Shown: positions 36,620-45,457 of the stretch, one piece after another | How the letters are laid out: every line of letters starts with the position of its first letter | How positions within the stretch are numbered: the first letter of the stretch is position 1 | NCBI RefSeq assembly: GCF_013404075.1 | Contig: NZ_JACBJQ010000016.1 | Coordinates: forward strand, 62,001-126,000 | DNA: 64,000 bases | Source of the DNA: Mycolicibacterium vinylchloridicum | GTDB taxonomy: Bacteria > Actinomycetota > Actinomycetes > Mycobacteriales > Mycobacteriaceae | Direction of reading: 5' to 3' | Made by a program: the position numbers and the translations under genes | The notes under the pieces: generated by a model | Seen by the model: the letters and a program-made list of their open reading frames with translations, nothing else | Told to the model about the DNA's origin: nothing | Database searches by the model: none

Positions 36620-39600
36620 CCCGGGACGTCAACATCACCCGTTGGGTGGCCACGATCGCCGGCCTGGTGGGCTTCGTACTTTCGGTGCTGACCCCGCTGC
36701 TGCCGGTGGAGCAGACCACCGCGACGCTGAACTGGCCGCAGGCCGGTCAACTGAGCAACGTGACAGCGCCGCTGATCTCCCAGGCGCCGGTGTCACTGAC
36801 AGCGACAGTGCCCTGCGACGTGATCCGGTCCATGCCGCCGTCGGGCGGCATGGTGCTGGGGCTGGCGCCGCAGAAAGGCAAAGAGGCGGCGCTGAATTCG
36901 CTGTTCGTCAACGTCACCGCCCAGCGCGTCGACATCACCGACCGCAACGTCGTCGTCGCCAGCGTCCCGCGGAACAAGCTCGCCGGCTGCTCGCGCATCG
37001 AGATCACCTCCTCCACCGATGGCACCTTCGCCACCTTCGTCGGATTGACCGATCCGACCACCGGCAAGGAGATGCGCAGCGGGTTCGCCGATCCCAACCT
37101 GCGGCCCGCGATCGTCGGGGTGTTCACCGACCTGACCGGTCCGGCGCCACCCGGCCTGAGCTTGTCGGCGACGATCGACACCCGGTTCTCTACCGCCCCA
37201 ACGGTTTTAAAGCTTGCGGCGATGCTGCTGGCGATGACATCCACCGTGATCGCTCTGGTGGCGCTGTGGCGGCTGGACCGCCTCGACGGGCGCCACATGC
37301 ACAAGTGGATCCCGCAGCGCTGGCGGACGTTCACCGCCGTCGACGTGACGGTAGTGGCCGGCTTCGTGGTGTGGCACGTGATCGGGGCCAACTCCTCCGA
37401 CGACGGCTACATCCTGCAGATGGCCCGGGTCGCCGACCACGCCGGCTACATGTCGAACTACTTCCGCTGGTTCGGCAGTCCCGAAGACCCGTTCGGCTGG
37501 TTCTACAACGTGCTCGCGCTGATGACCCACGTCAGCGACGCCAGCATCTGGATGCGGTTGCCCGACTTGATCTGCGCGCTGGTCTGCTGGTTGCTGCTGT
37601 CCCGCGAGGTACTGCCCCGACTGGGCCCGGCCGTGATCGCCAGCAGGCCCGCGCTGTGGGCGGCCGGGTTGGTGCTGATGGCGGCGTGGATGCCGTTCAA
37701 CAACGGCCTGCGCCCCGAAGGACAGATCGCCACCGGCGCGCTGATCACTTACGTGCTCATCGAGCGCGCCGTCATCTCGGGCCGGCTGACCCCGGCCGCG
37801 CTGGCCATCGTCAGCGCCGCCTTCACCCTCGGCATCCAGCCGACCGGCCTGATCGCGGTCGCCGCACTGATCGCCGGCGGTCGGCCGATCCTGCGAATCC
37901 TGGTGCGCCGGCGCGCCATTGTCGGCACCTGGCCGCTGGTGCTGCCGCTACTGGCCGCGGGCACCATCATCCTGACCGTCGTCTTCGCCGACCAGACCCT
38001 GGCAACGGTGTTGGAAGCGACCAGGATTCGCACCGACATCGGGCCCAGCCAGGCCTGGTACACCGAGAACCTGCGCTACTACTACCTGATCCTGCCGACC
38101 GTTGACGGCTCGCTGTCACGGCGCTTCGGGTTCCTGATCACCGCGCTGTCGCTGTTCGTCTCGATGTTCATCATGCTGCGCCGCAAGCGTGTTCCCGGGG
38201 TGGCTCGCGGTCCGGCGTGGCGGCTGATGGGTGTCATCTTCGCGACGGTGTTCTTCCTGATGTTCACGCCCACCAAGTGGGTGCACCACTTCGGCCTCTT
38301 CGCCGCGGTCGGCGCGGCCATGGCGGCGCTGGCCACCGTGCTCGCCTCGCCGGCGGTGCTGAGATGGTCGCGCAACCGGATGACCGTCGTCACCGCGGTG
38401 TTCTTCCTGCTCGCCCTGTGCTTCGCTACCACCAACGGCTGGTGGTATGTGTCGAGCTACGGTGTGCCGTTCAACAACGCGATGCCGAAGATCGGCGGAA
38501 TCACCGTCAGCACAATCTTCTTCGCGCTGTTCGCGGTCTCGGCGATCTACACGGTCTGGCTGCACTTCAACGCCCGCGACCGTGGCGAGGGCCGCCTGGC
38601 GCGGGCGATCACCACCGCGCCGATCCCGCTGGCGGCCGGGTTCATGGTGCTGGTGTTCGTCGGCTCGATGATCGCGGGCGTGGTCCGCCAATACCCGACC
38701 TACTCCAACGCGTGGGCCAATCTGCGCTCGTTCTCCGGTGGCTGCGGGCTGGCCGACGACGTACTGGTGGAGCCCGACACCAATGCCGGGTTCCTGACCC
38801 CACTACCCGGTGATTACGGGCCGCTGGGGCCGCTGGGCGGAACCAACCCTGTCGGCTTCACCCCGAGCGGCGTACCGGAACACATTGTCGCCGAAGCCAT
38901 TCGGATGACGAATCCACAACCGGGTACCGATTACGACTGGGATCAGCCGATCAAGCTCACCACCCCGGGCATCAACGGGTCGACGGTGCCGCTGCCCTAC
39001 GGCCTTGATCCGGCGCAGGTCCCCATGGCCGGCAGCTATGTCGCCGGCCCGCAGCAGCAGGCCACCCTGAACTCGGCGTGGTACCAGCTGCCGCCCGACG
39101 ACAGCGGCCACCCGCTCGTCGTCGTCACCGCCGCGGGCACCATCGCCGGCCGCAGCGTCCTCAACGGGTTCACCGACGGCCAGACCGTGGAACTGGAGTA
39201 CGGCAAGCCCGGACCCGACGGCGCCCCGGTGCCCGCCGGCCGGGTGAGCCCCTACGATCTCGGCCCGGCGCCGTCGTGGCGCAACCTGCGGTTCGCCCGC
39301 TCCGAGATCCCCACCGACGCCACCACCGTCCGGATCGTCGCGCAGGACCGGTCGCTGACCCCCGGCGACTGGCTCGCGGTAACCCCGCCGCGGGTGCCCG
39401 AACTGCGCTCGGTGCAGGAGTTCGTCGGCTCCACCCAGCCGGTGCTGATGGACTGGGCGGTGGGCCTGGCCTTCCCGTGCCAGCAGCCCATGCTGCACGC
39501 CAACGGTGTCACCGAAGTGCCCAAGTTCCGGATCACGCCGGATTACACGGCCAAGAAGCAGGACACCGACACCTGGGAGGACGGCCGCAACGGCGGTCTG

Positions 39601-39789
39601 CTCGGCATCTCGGACCTGTTGCTGCGCGCCCACGTGATGGCGACCTACCTGTCGCACGACTGGGGTCGCGACTGGGGCTCGCTGCGCCAGTTCGAGACGG
39701 TCGTCGACGCCCAGCCGGCGCAGATCGACCTGGGTACGGCCACCCGCAGCGGTTTGTGGAAACCGGGGCGCATCCGAATCAAGCCGTAG
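36616..39789 (+). CDS. embB: Arabinosyltransferase EmbB
   Basis: A 1057-residue Emb paralogue, the main ethambutol target. The resistance-determining loop reads [19 protein letters not shown]. The residues equal to Ile303, Leu304 and Met306 of M. tuberculosis are Ile, Leu and Met (Met269, codon at 37420-37422), so the known natural-resistance pattern (Gln/Met at 303/304) is absent. C-terminal domain has [12 protein letters not shown]. The protein is shorter than the M. tuberculosis one mainly because its N-terminus starts directly at [17 protein letters not shown] and an inter-helix loop is shorter. Start overlaps the embA stop. Confidence 0.97.
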   Translation: MTRDVNITRWVATIAGLVGFVLSVLTPLLPVEQTTATLNWPQAGQLSNVTAPLISQAPVSLTATVPCDVIRSMPPSGGMVLGLAPQKGKEAALNSLFVNVTAQRVDITDRNVVVASVPRNKLAGCSRIEITSSTDGTFATFVGLTDPTTGKEMRSGFADPNLRPAIVGVFTDLTGPAPPGLSLSATIDTRFSTAPTVLKLAAMLLAMTSTVIALVALWRLDRLDGRHMHKWIPQRWRTFTAVDVTVVAGFVVWHVIGANSSDDGYILQMARVADHAGYMSNYFRWFGSPEDPFGWFYNVLALMTHVSDASIWMRLPDLICALVCWLLLSREVLPRLGPAVIASRPALWAAGLVLMAAWMPFNNGLRPEGQIATGALITYVLIERAVISGRLTPAALAIVSAAFTLGIQPTGLIAVAALIAGGRPILRILVRRRAIVGTWPLVLPLLAAGTIILTVVFADQTLATVLEATRIRTDIGPSQAWYTENLRYYYLILPTVDGSLSRRFGFLITALSLFVSMFIMLRRKRVPGVARGPAWRLMGVIFATVFFLMFTPTKWVHHFGLFAAVGAAMAALATVLASPAVLRWSRNRMTVVTAVFFLLALCFATTNGWWYVSSYGVPFNNAMPKIGGITVSTIFFALFAVSAIYTVWLHFNARDRGEGRLARAITTAPIPLAAGFMVLVFVGSMIAGVVRQYPTYSNAWANLRSFSGGCGLADDVLVEPDTNAGFLTPLPGDYGPLGPLGGTNPVGFTPSGVPEHIVAEAIRMTNPQPGTDYDWDQPIKLTTPGINGSTVPLPYGLDPAQVPMAGSYVAGPQQQATLNSAWYQLPPDDSGHPLVVVTAAGTIAGRSVLNGFTDGQTVELEYGKPGPDGAPVPAGRVSPYDLGPAPSWRNLRFARSEIPTDATTVRIVAQDRSLTPGDWLAVTPPRVPELRSVQEFVGSTQPVLMDWAVGLAFPCQQPMLHANGVTEVPKFRITPDYTAKKQDTDTWEDGRNGGLLGISDLLLRAHVMATYLSHDWGRDWGSLRQFETVVDAQPAQIDLGTATRSGLWKPGRIRIKP

Positions 39790-39801
39790 TCGGGTCAAGT
39801 G

Positions 39802-39817
39802 CAGTAGTCCGCTACTG
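39802..39817 (+). terminator. Short hairpin after embB
   Basis: CAGTAG-TCCG-CTACTG, a 6-bp stem with a 4-base loop, 13 bases after the embB stop. There is no T-run, so it is at best a weak terminator between the emb operon and the next plus-strand gene. Confidence 0.3.
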
Positions 39818-39852
39818 ACGCAACAACCGCCGATTGGCCCCACGTTGGGACG

Positions 39853-40878
39853 ATGGAACACGACTCTCACTACGGGCCGTTGACCCGCATAGTGGCGGTT
39901 GTCGCTGCGGGCGCTATCGTGCTGGCCACGCCCTCGTTGGCGCCCCCGCACCCGCCCGCGCAGCTGACGAGCTCCCGAGTCTCCACCCAGGCTGTCACGC
40001 TGGTTGCCCAACCCGAAGTGCTTGCGCCGGTTGCACGCGTTGCGGCCGCGGCATCTCCCGACGAGATCATCTCCACGGTCTTCCAGGCCACGATCGGCCG
40101 TGTGATCGCCGGCGCCGGCTCTGGATTTCTTGTCGGATTCTTCGGTGGCGGCGCTTTGGCACTTCAGGTGTTCGGTCGGATTCCGGTGCTGGGCACCCCG
40201 ATCGTCCAAGCCATCGCCATCACCGCCGGAATCGTGGGAATACCGATCGGCGTGGTTTTCGGTGCGATTTCGGCCATCTCGAGTTGGGCGTCCGGCATTC
40301 GGTCGCAGCCGGCGCCTGCCGCGGGGGCGCTGAACCCCCAGACTTCCCAACGCCCCGCCGCGTCGTCGACCCAACAGGACAACATCGGTGATGCTCTCAA
40401 AAGCATCCCCGAAACGGTTGGCCGCGAGGTGGTCGGGGCGCTCGGTCAGGTGATAGCCGGAGCCGGCGGCTTTGCTTTTGCCGGGTTCCTGGGCGGCGGG
40501 TTCGTTGCCTCCGGCCTGATGGCGATTCCGGTCGTGGGACTGGCGCTCGCGCCGCTCGTCCCGGTCGCCGCCATCGCCGGCGCAATTGTGGGTGCACCAG
40601 TCGGCGCAGTCGTGGGGGCATTGTCCGTGGTCAAGAAGTGGGTATCCAACGCCTTCCCCGATGTGAGGCCGCCCATACCGGTCCGACCGTCTGCCGCCGA
40701 ACGACTGGCCGCTGCTCCACGCCGCTCGACTCAGCCCGACTCGCGCTCCAACCGCAATGCAACGAAGCCAACCACCACGGTGCGCAAAGCCGCAGCGCCG
40801 CAACAGCGTTCGGAGGCCGCCAAGGCCGGTAGCGGTCGCGACCGTGATGCGGCGGCCAAGCGAGCCGGACGGCACTGA
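39853..40878 (+). CDS. Exported protein with a duplicated glycine-zipper hydrophobic unit
   Basis: A 341-residue protein of unknown function. A signal peptide or anchor (RIVAVVAAGAIVLATPSLA) is followed by two similar hydrophobic units. Unit 1 (about residues 77-140) has GRVIAGAGSGFLVGFFGGG and later GIPIGVVFGAISAI. Unit 2 (about 195-260) has GQVIAGAGGFAFAGFLGGG and later GAPVGAVVGALSVV. Each has a small-residue zipper pattern able to pack tightly in membranes. The C-terminus is a basic, disordered tail. It is 63 bases after embB, same strand. A small membrane pore or scaffold is imaginable, but not supported further. Confidence 0.65.
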   Translation: MEHDSHYGPLTRIVAVVAAGAIVLATPSLAPPHPPAQLTSSRVSTQAVTLVAQPEVLAPVARVAAAASPDEIISTVFQATIGRVIAGAGSGFLVGFFGGGALALQVFGRIPVLGTPIVQAIAITAGIVGIPIGVVFGAISAISSWASGIRSQPAPAAGALNPQTSQRPAASSTQQDNIGDALKSIPETVGREVVGALGQVIAGAGGFAFAGFLGGGFVASGLMAIPVVGLALAPLVPVAAIAGAIVGAPVGAVVGALSVVKKWVSNAFPDVRPPIPVRPSAAERLAAAPRRSTQPDSRSNRNATKPTTTVRKAAAPQQRSEAAKAGSGRDRDAAAKRAGRH

Positions 40879-40934
40879 CCCAGCTTTTGCCGTACCGGCG
40901 CCCAATCGACGTTTGCGGTGACACAATCCCGCAC

Positions 40935-42434
40935 ATGGCTGAAGACGCAGCGATCGTCGACCCTTTGATGCACGGCCTGCGATCCAAGGGGCTCAAAAAG
41001 GGATCGGTTTCCCTCGTCGGTGCGGTGGCGATCGGATTGGCCGCCACCGCACCTGCGTACTCGTTGACTGGTGCGCTCGGGCACGGCGCGGAGGAATCGG
41101 GCTATCAGCTGCCGATCGTCTTCATCATCGCGGTCATCCCGATGTACTTCGTCGCGCTGGCCTACAAGCACCTCACCGACGCCGCACCGGACGCCGGCAC
41201 CGTGTTCACCTGGGGATCCAAGGCGATTGCGCCGCACATCGGCTGGATGGGCGGCTTTGCGCTGATGCTGTCGTCCATCCTGGCCGGCGTCGGCGCCGCG
41301 GGCATCCTGACCAACGCCACCGCCGTCTGGCTCGGGATGGACGAGTCGCCGGTGTGGTTCGACATCGTGGTGGCAGGAATCTTCATCCTGTTGACGACAT
41401 GGCTGGTCGCCCGCGGCGCCGAGGAGTCGTCCCGCACCACGCTGATCCTCACGATCCTCCAGTACGGGGGGCTGCTCCTGTTCGCGATCATCATGGGAGT
41501 CGCGGTGTTCCGCGGCCAGCAGAGCCCGGATGCCGCGTCGTTCTCGTGGGAATGGTTCAACCCCTTCGCAATCCACGATTTCAGCAGCCTGCTCGGCGGA
41601 TTCCTGGTGGCCATCTTCATCTTCTGGGGGTTCGACGCCTCCCTGGCCATGTCCGAGGAGACCTCTGGCACGTCGGCAGATGCCGGCCGCAGCGGCGTCA
41701 CGGCAATCCTGATCACCGTTGCCACCTACGTGATCTTCAGCGTGGCGGCACTGGCATTCGCGGGCATTGATCCGGAGAGTCCGACGAGCCTGACGCACGA
41801 GGGCAATGTCGACGACGTCTTCACCACCCTGGCCACCCAGTCCATCGGCGAACGCGGTGCGATGATCGCGGCGCTGGTGGTCGGTTTGTCCGCGTTCTCG
41901 GCGACGATGTCCACCGTCATGCCGACCGCCCGCGGATTGTTGTCGATGGCGACGTACAAGGCGTTGCCGAATCGGTTCGCGTCGGTCAGCGAGGTGAGTT
42001 CGACGCCCAAGTACGCCACCTGGGTGATCGGCCTGACCAGCCTGGTGATCTATTGCGTACTCGATGTGATCAGCGACAGCGTCGTGTCGGACTCGGTCTA
42101 CAGCGTGGGGATCGCGATCATGACCTACTACTCCGTGGTGGCGATCTCGTCGGTGGTGTACTTCTGGCGCACCGCTTTTCGGTCGTGGCGCACGGCGATG
42201 GGGCAGGTGATCCTGCCCGGCATCGGTGCGCTGATCCTCATCCCGGTAGGCATCGTCGAGGCATATTTGATGGCGGACCCGAGTACTGGCTCGGGCGGCT
42301 CCATCCTGGGTATCGGCACCGCGTTCGTCGTCGGCGTGCTGAGTCTGGCATTCGGCGTCGTGCTGATGATCGCGTGGAACCTGAAGGCCCCGGCCTTCTT
42401 CCGCGGTGAGACCCTGCCGAAGGAACGGACCTAG
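40935..42434 (+). CDS. APC-family amino acid permease
   Basis: A 499-residue membrane transporter with about 12 helices. The APC signature is in helix 1 (VAIGLAATAPAYSLTGALG) and the helix 6 region FIFWGFDASLAMSEET. N-terminal KGLKKGSVSLVG is typical. Probably imports an amino acid or amine by proton symport; substrate unknown. The ATG at 40935 (MAEDAAIVD) was chosen over a frame start 16 codons upstream. Its stop overlaps the 3' end of a broken minus-strand lipoprotein gene by 4 bases. Confidence 0.88.
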   Translation: MAEDAAIVDPLMHGLRSKGLKKGSVSLVGAVAIGLAATAPAYSLTGALGHGAEESGYQLPIVFIIAVIPMYFVALAYKHLTDAAPDAGTVFTWGSKAIAPHIGWMGGFALMLSSILAGVGAAGILTNATAVWLGMDESPVWFDIVVAGIFILLTTWLVARGAEESSRTTLILTILQYGGLLLFAIIMGVAVFRGQQSPDAASFSWEWFNPFAIHDFSSLLGGFLVAIFIFWGFDASLAMSEETSGTSADAGRSGVTAILITVATYVIFSVAALAFAGIDPESPTSLTHEGNVDDVFTTLATQSIGERGAMIAALVVGLSAFSATMSTVMPTARGLLSMATYKALPNRFASVSEVSSTPKYATWVIGLTSLVIYCVLDVISDSVVSDSVYSVGIAIMTYYSVVAISSVVYFWRTAFRSWRTAMGQVILPGIGALILIPVGIVEAYLMADPSTGSGGSILGIGTAFVVGVLSLAFGVVLMIAWNLKAPAFFRGETLPKERT

Positions 42435-42670
42435 TTACCGTTGCGATTGCCGAAACCATTGGGCCCGAACTGGTGATTCGGCGCGACGGTGACGGTCTGC
42501 GTTGACGTTTCGGTATTGGTGACGGTCTGGGGATCCTGGGTCTGCACGACGGTCTGCGGCTGCTGATGATGGGCCACCCCGGCGGTGCTCGTGGTAGTGG
42601 TCGGCGTCGAGGTGACCGTGACGGTCGTCGGACCCGTCGCGGCTTTGGAGCCGCATGCTAGTGCGCGTGT
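42431..42670 (-). pseudogene. Lipoprotein gene remnant without start or signal peptide
   Basis: Reading the minus strand up from the TAG at 42431-42433 gives about 79 codons. They begin T-R-A-L-A-C-G-S-K, a lipobox-like LAC, then TGPTTVTVTSTPTTTTST, a Gln/Thr-rich part (QTVVQTQDPQTVTNTETS) and the end FGPNGFGNRNGN. An in-frame TGA lies just before (plus 42671-42673), and no start codon or hydrophobic signal sequence remains. The Thr-rich region after the Cys is typical of mycobacterial lipoproteins. The 5' end therefore seems lost, right beside the folded element at 42691-42759. A different frame with an ATG exists but gives a basic, unconvincing product. Confidence 0.5.
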
Positions 42671-42690
42671 TCACATCCATGATGGTCGGT

Positions 42691-42759
42691 TATTGACGCG
42701 CGGAAAGCCGCTGCACCACAACGGCAGCGGCGCGTGGAGTCCGCTGTCAATAGACTCCA
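42691..42759. other. Strongly folded element with competing stems
   Basis: TATTGAC (42691-42697) pairs with GTCAATA (42746-42752), and GCGG (42700-42703) with CCGC (42741-42744). Inside is a perfect 8-bp hairpin, GCCGCTGC (42707-42714) with GCAGCGGC (42724-42731). A further perfect pair, TGGAGTC (42735-42741) and GACTCCA (42753-42759), crosses the outer stem, so it would either compete with it or form a pseudoknot. It lies between the broken lipoprotein and a secreted-protein gene. It could be a terminator, a leader RNA or the remnant of a small inverted-repeat element. Confidence 0.45.
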
Positions 42760-42915
42760 CAACCACTGGAAGTCGAGTAAATCGGTTGAGATACAATCGT
42801 TTACGATCCGTTATGACTTCCTCAGGCCGCGCCCACACGCCGCACAGCCCACACAAAGCCAGGCTCCATAACGTCGCTACCGGAAGAAGAACCAAGCAAC
42901 GAAACGGAGATGACG

Positions 42916-43254
42916 ATGAACCTGAAACGCATGGTGGTCACCTCGACCGCGGCGGTGGGTATCGGCGCCGCCGGGCTGCTGGGGCTGGGAGTCGGCACGG
43001 CGAGCGCTGATCCCGGCCAGCCTTGCGGAGGTCCGAATCCGCAAGCGTGCCAACAGGGACCGAACAACGGACCCAATAATGGGCCGAACAACGGACCGAA
43101 CAACGGACCCGGCGATTGGCAACAGCGTGGCATGAACCAGGGGCGCCAGGACCACCAGCCGTTCAGCTACAACGGTCAGTGGGTGCAGCCGATGCCGGCA
43201 GGCAACGGTGCCGGCTGGGGCTTCTGGTTCCTGGGCCAGTGGATCCCGCTGTAA
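42916..43254 (+). CDS. Small secreted protein with GPNN repeats
   Basis: A 112-residue exported protein. Signal peptide: basic MNLKRM, hydrophobic core, cleavage near ASA-DP (about residue 32). The mature part has two Cys (PCGGPNPQAC), four tandem Gly-Pro-Asn-Asn units, a polar middle, and an aromatic end (GWGFWFLGQWIPL). A CGGAG site at 42905-42909 suits the ATG at 42916; the ATG at 42910 is too close to it. Function unknown. The upstream region holds the folded element, and a strong hairpin follows the gene. Confidence 0.72.
   Translation: MNLKRMVVTSTAAVGIGAAGLLGLGVGTASADPGQPCGGPNPQACQQGPNNGPNNGPNNGPNNGPGDWQQRGMNQGRQDHQPFSYNGQWVQPMPAGNGAGWGFWFLGQWIPL
43057..43104 (+). repeat. Four tandem 12-base units encoding GPNN
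   Basis: Four consecutive 12-base units coding Gly-Pro-Asn-Asn, with synonymous changes (CCG/CCC, AAC/AAT), so the copies are not all identical. Such a run may change copy number by slippage. Confidence 0.85.
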
Positions 43255-43270
43255 GCCGGATTGGCGAAGG

Positions 43271-43304
43271 CACGCCCGTATCGCAGCACCGCGGTACGGG
43301 CGTG
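43271..43304. terminator. Bidirectional hairpin terminator
   Basis: A perfect 10-bp stem, CACGCCCGTA (43271-43280) with TACGGGCGTG (43295-43304), and a 14-base loop, followed by a T-richer TTCGTTGTCT. It sits between the convergent secreted-protein and kinase genes and could stop transcription from both sides. Confidence 0.7.
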
Positions 43305-43312
43305 TTCGTTGT

Positions 43313-44587
43313 CTAGCCCGATCCGGACTCGACCACCAGCTTCTCCGGCTGCAGCGACCACACGGTGGTTTCGGCCCCTGCGGTGGCGTGCGCGCAATAC
43401 GCCGGCGCACCCTTCTCGCTGACCGCCGCCGCGCCCAGCACCGCGCAGTTCGCACCGATGACCACGACGGGCAGGTCCATCCGACCCGAGACGGCAGGCG
43501 GCGGCGATGACGTCCGCGGCGGCTGCGTGGTCGCGGTGGTGTTCACGCCGCGGTGGCCGAACAGCAGCGATAGCCCCGCCGCCGCGCCCGCGACGATCAC
43601 GACGGCACCGAGGATCGCCGGGATCTTCAGCCGACGGCGCGACGCCGGCGCTTCCGGTTTGGCATGCCGGGCCCGTCCCTGCGCCTTCGGAGACCCAGAC
43701 GCGAGAGCCGAGCTCGTCACGTCGGTCGCGTGGAAGTCCCGTTCGGCGGTGCCGAGGCCCTGGCGCAATGCCCGCGCGAAGTCGGTGCAGTGCTTGTAGC
43801 GCTGGCCCGGATCCTTGGCCAGCGCTTTGGCGAAAACAGGGCTCAGACAAGCTAATTCGGGTCGCTTGGCGCCGATCGCGGGAGGCTCGGAACTCAGGCA
43901 CTGGCTGATCACGATCGCCGGATTGGTGTGTGTGAACGGCGGCATACCGGTCAGCAGGTGATAGGCGGTGGCGGCCAGCGCGTACTGATCGGCGTGTCCG
44001 TCGATGTCCTCACCCTTGAGCTGCTCCGGCGCGGAATAGGCGACCGTGCCGACCGTCATGTTCGTGCCGGTGAGCTGACTCGCCTGGCCCATCCAGCGGG
44101 CGATGCCGAAGTCGGCCAGCATGACTCGCCGATCGCCGCTGCCGGGCACACCCAGCAGGATGTTCGCCGGCTTGACGTCGCGGTGCAGCAGTCCGTGGCT
44201 GTGCGCGTAATCGAGCGCCTCGGCGATCCCGGTGATGATGCGCACGACCTCGTCGGGCGGCATTCCGTAGGGATAGCGCTCGGCGAGCAGGCGGGAGGCG
44301 TCGGTGCCGTCGACGTACTCCATCGCGATCCACAGTTTGTCCTCGAACTCACCGCGGTCGTAGATCGTCACGATGTGCGGGTTCGACAGCGTGGCCACCA
44401 TGTCGGCCTCGAGGATGAACCGCTGCCGGTACTCCTCGTCAGAGCTAACCGACGATCCCAACACCTTGAGCGCGTCATAGCGGGGCAGCCGGGGATGCTG
44501 GGCGAGGTAAACCTCACCCATACCTCCGGCCCCCAGTGTCCGCAGGATGGTGTAACCAGCAACAACCTGGCCGTCAGCTAACGGCAT
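43313..44587 (-). CDS. Membrane Ser/Thr protein kinase (Pkn type)
   Basis: A 424-residue eukaryotic-like kinase. Gly-rich loop GAGGMGEVY; catalytic Lys41 in YDALKVL; HRDVKPAN with HRD at 135-137; DFG at 159-161; activation loop TGTNMTVGTVAYSAPEQ. One transmembrane helix near residues 325-347 (AILGAVVIVAGAAAGLSLLF) is followed by an outer domain of about 75 residues with two cysteines (GANCAVLG, PAYCAH) that may form a disulfide. The kinase domain is cytosolic. It is the last gene of a minus-strand run and may phosphorylate its RDD neighbour, 29 bases upstream; that is only a guess. Confidence 0.92.
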   Translation of the reverse strand: MPLADGQVVAGYTILRTLGAGGMGEVYLAQHPRLPRYDALKVLGSSVSSDEEYRQRFILEADMVATLSNPHIVTIYDRGEFEDKLWIAMEYVDGTDASRLLAERYPYGMPPDEVVRIITGIAEALDYAHSHGLLHRDVKPANILLGVPGSGDRRVMLADFGIARWMGQASQLTGTNMTVGTVAYSAPEQLKGEDIDGHADQYALAATAYHLLTGMPPFTHTNPAIVISQCLSSEPPAIGAKRPELACLSPVFAKALAKDPGQRYKHCTDFARALRQGLGTAERDFHATDVTSSALASGSPKAQGRARHAKPEAPASRRRLKIPAILGAVVIVAGAAAGLSLLFGHRGVNTTATTQPPRTSSPPPAVSGRMDLPVVVIGANCAVLGAAAVSEKGAPAYCAHATAGAETTVWSLQPEKLVVESGSG

Positions 44588-44616
44588 TGGGGCATCTTAA
44601 GCGGCAAGTGTGACGA

Positions 44617-45054
44617 TCACCGAACCGGAACGTTCGCGCCTGGACCGTCGTAAATCACCCGGCTGCCCAGCAGAATGTCCTGTACCGACCGTCGCTGCGG
44701 GTCGACCGCTACCCACAGCAGCCCGACGGGGAACAACACACAGGCCACGGCCCGCAGCGCCGCGATCGGAATCCGCAGCGATTTCCCCCGCTTGTCCACC
44801 ACCCGCACCCCCAGCAGAACGGTGCCCACCGTCCGTCCGGAAACGGTCCAGCATCCGGTCAGATACAGCACCGAAACGGCCAGCGTCACAGTGGTCGAGA
44901 AGATCAGGTTCGGCGCGGGGAAGCGAAACGCCGCCGGATTGACGATCAGGGTGGTCAGCACCAGGCCCAGATAGATCGCCCCCATCGTGACGACCACGAC
45001 CAGCATGTCGACGAGTGCGGCCAAGCCCCTCGACACGATGCCCGCGTGGGTCAC
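44617..45054 (-). CDS. RDD-family membrane protein
   Basis: A 145-residue protein with three to four hydrophobic helices. The RDD signature is present: an N-terminal SRGLAALVDMLVVVV with Arg/Asp, GRTVGTVLLGVRVVDKRG in the middle and a final DPQRRSVQDILLGSRVI. RDD proteins are small transporters or channels of poorly known function. The GTG start overlaps the previous stop (GTGA), so it is coupled with the repeat protein upstream. Confidence 0.85.
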   Translation of the reverse strand: MTHAGIVSRGLAALVDMLVVVVTMGAIYLGLVLTTLIVNPAAFRFPAPNLIFSTTVTLAVSVLYLTGCWTVSGRTVGTVLLGVRVVDKRGKSLRIPIAALRAVACVLFPVGLLWVAVDPQRRSVQDILLGSRVIYDGPGANVPVR

Positions 45055-45443
45055 GGGGATTCCCGGGTTCCCGGCTCCCGCCCCAACATCCGGTCGACGA
45101 ACCCGGAGACCATGTCGTCGGCGCGTGCGGTCTGGGTGCGAACGTCAGTCATCACCTCGGCGGTGACCCCCTCGGTGGACTCGCGGATGATCGCGGGCAA
45201 GTCGACCCCGTCGATGATCTGGTCGGCCAGCCCGATCAGGTCGATGCGCGCGATGATGGCCTCGATGTCGACGTCGGTCACGATCGCGTCGATGTCGAGC
45301 TGTTCGCGAATCAATGCCGTCAGATCGATCTGCTCGACGACGAGTTCGGCGACCCGGGTGATTGCCGCGATGCCGATCCGGGTGGCCTCCTCCCGGGTGG
45401 CGCGCAGCGGCCCGCCGATCAGCGGAAGGCGTTCCCAGAACAC
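45051..45443 (-). CDS. Repetitive Ile/Asp amphipathic protein paired with RDD
   Basis: A 130-residue protein. After an N-terminal segment (VFWERLPLIGGP) it contains a run of similar amphipathic units: EQIDLTALI, EQLDIDAIV, TDVDIEAII, ARIDLIGLA, DGVDLPAII. This approximate 9-12-residue Ile/Asp periodicity can form a coiled or solenoid-like assembly. The GTG at 45443 was chosen because it is next to this fold; the frame continues upstream through another gene. It ends overlapping the RDD start, so the two probably form one complex. No function known. Confidence 0.65.
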   Translation of the reverse strand: MFWERLPLIGGPLRATREEATRIGIAAITRVAELVVEQIDLTALIREQLDIDAIVTDVDIEAIIARIDLIGLADQIIDGVDLPAIIRESTEGVTAEVMTDVRTQTARADDMVSGFVDRMLGREPGTRESP

Positions 45444-45457
45444 GGATGGAATCGTAG

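Noticed and set aside
37395..37440. Natural ethambutol resistance by EmbB
   Set aside because: The positions linked with natural resistance (equal to 303 and 304) have the susceptible residues Ile and Leu.
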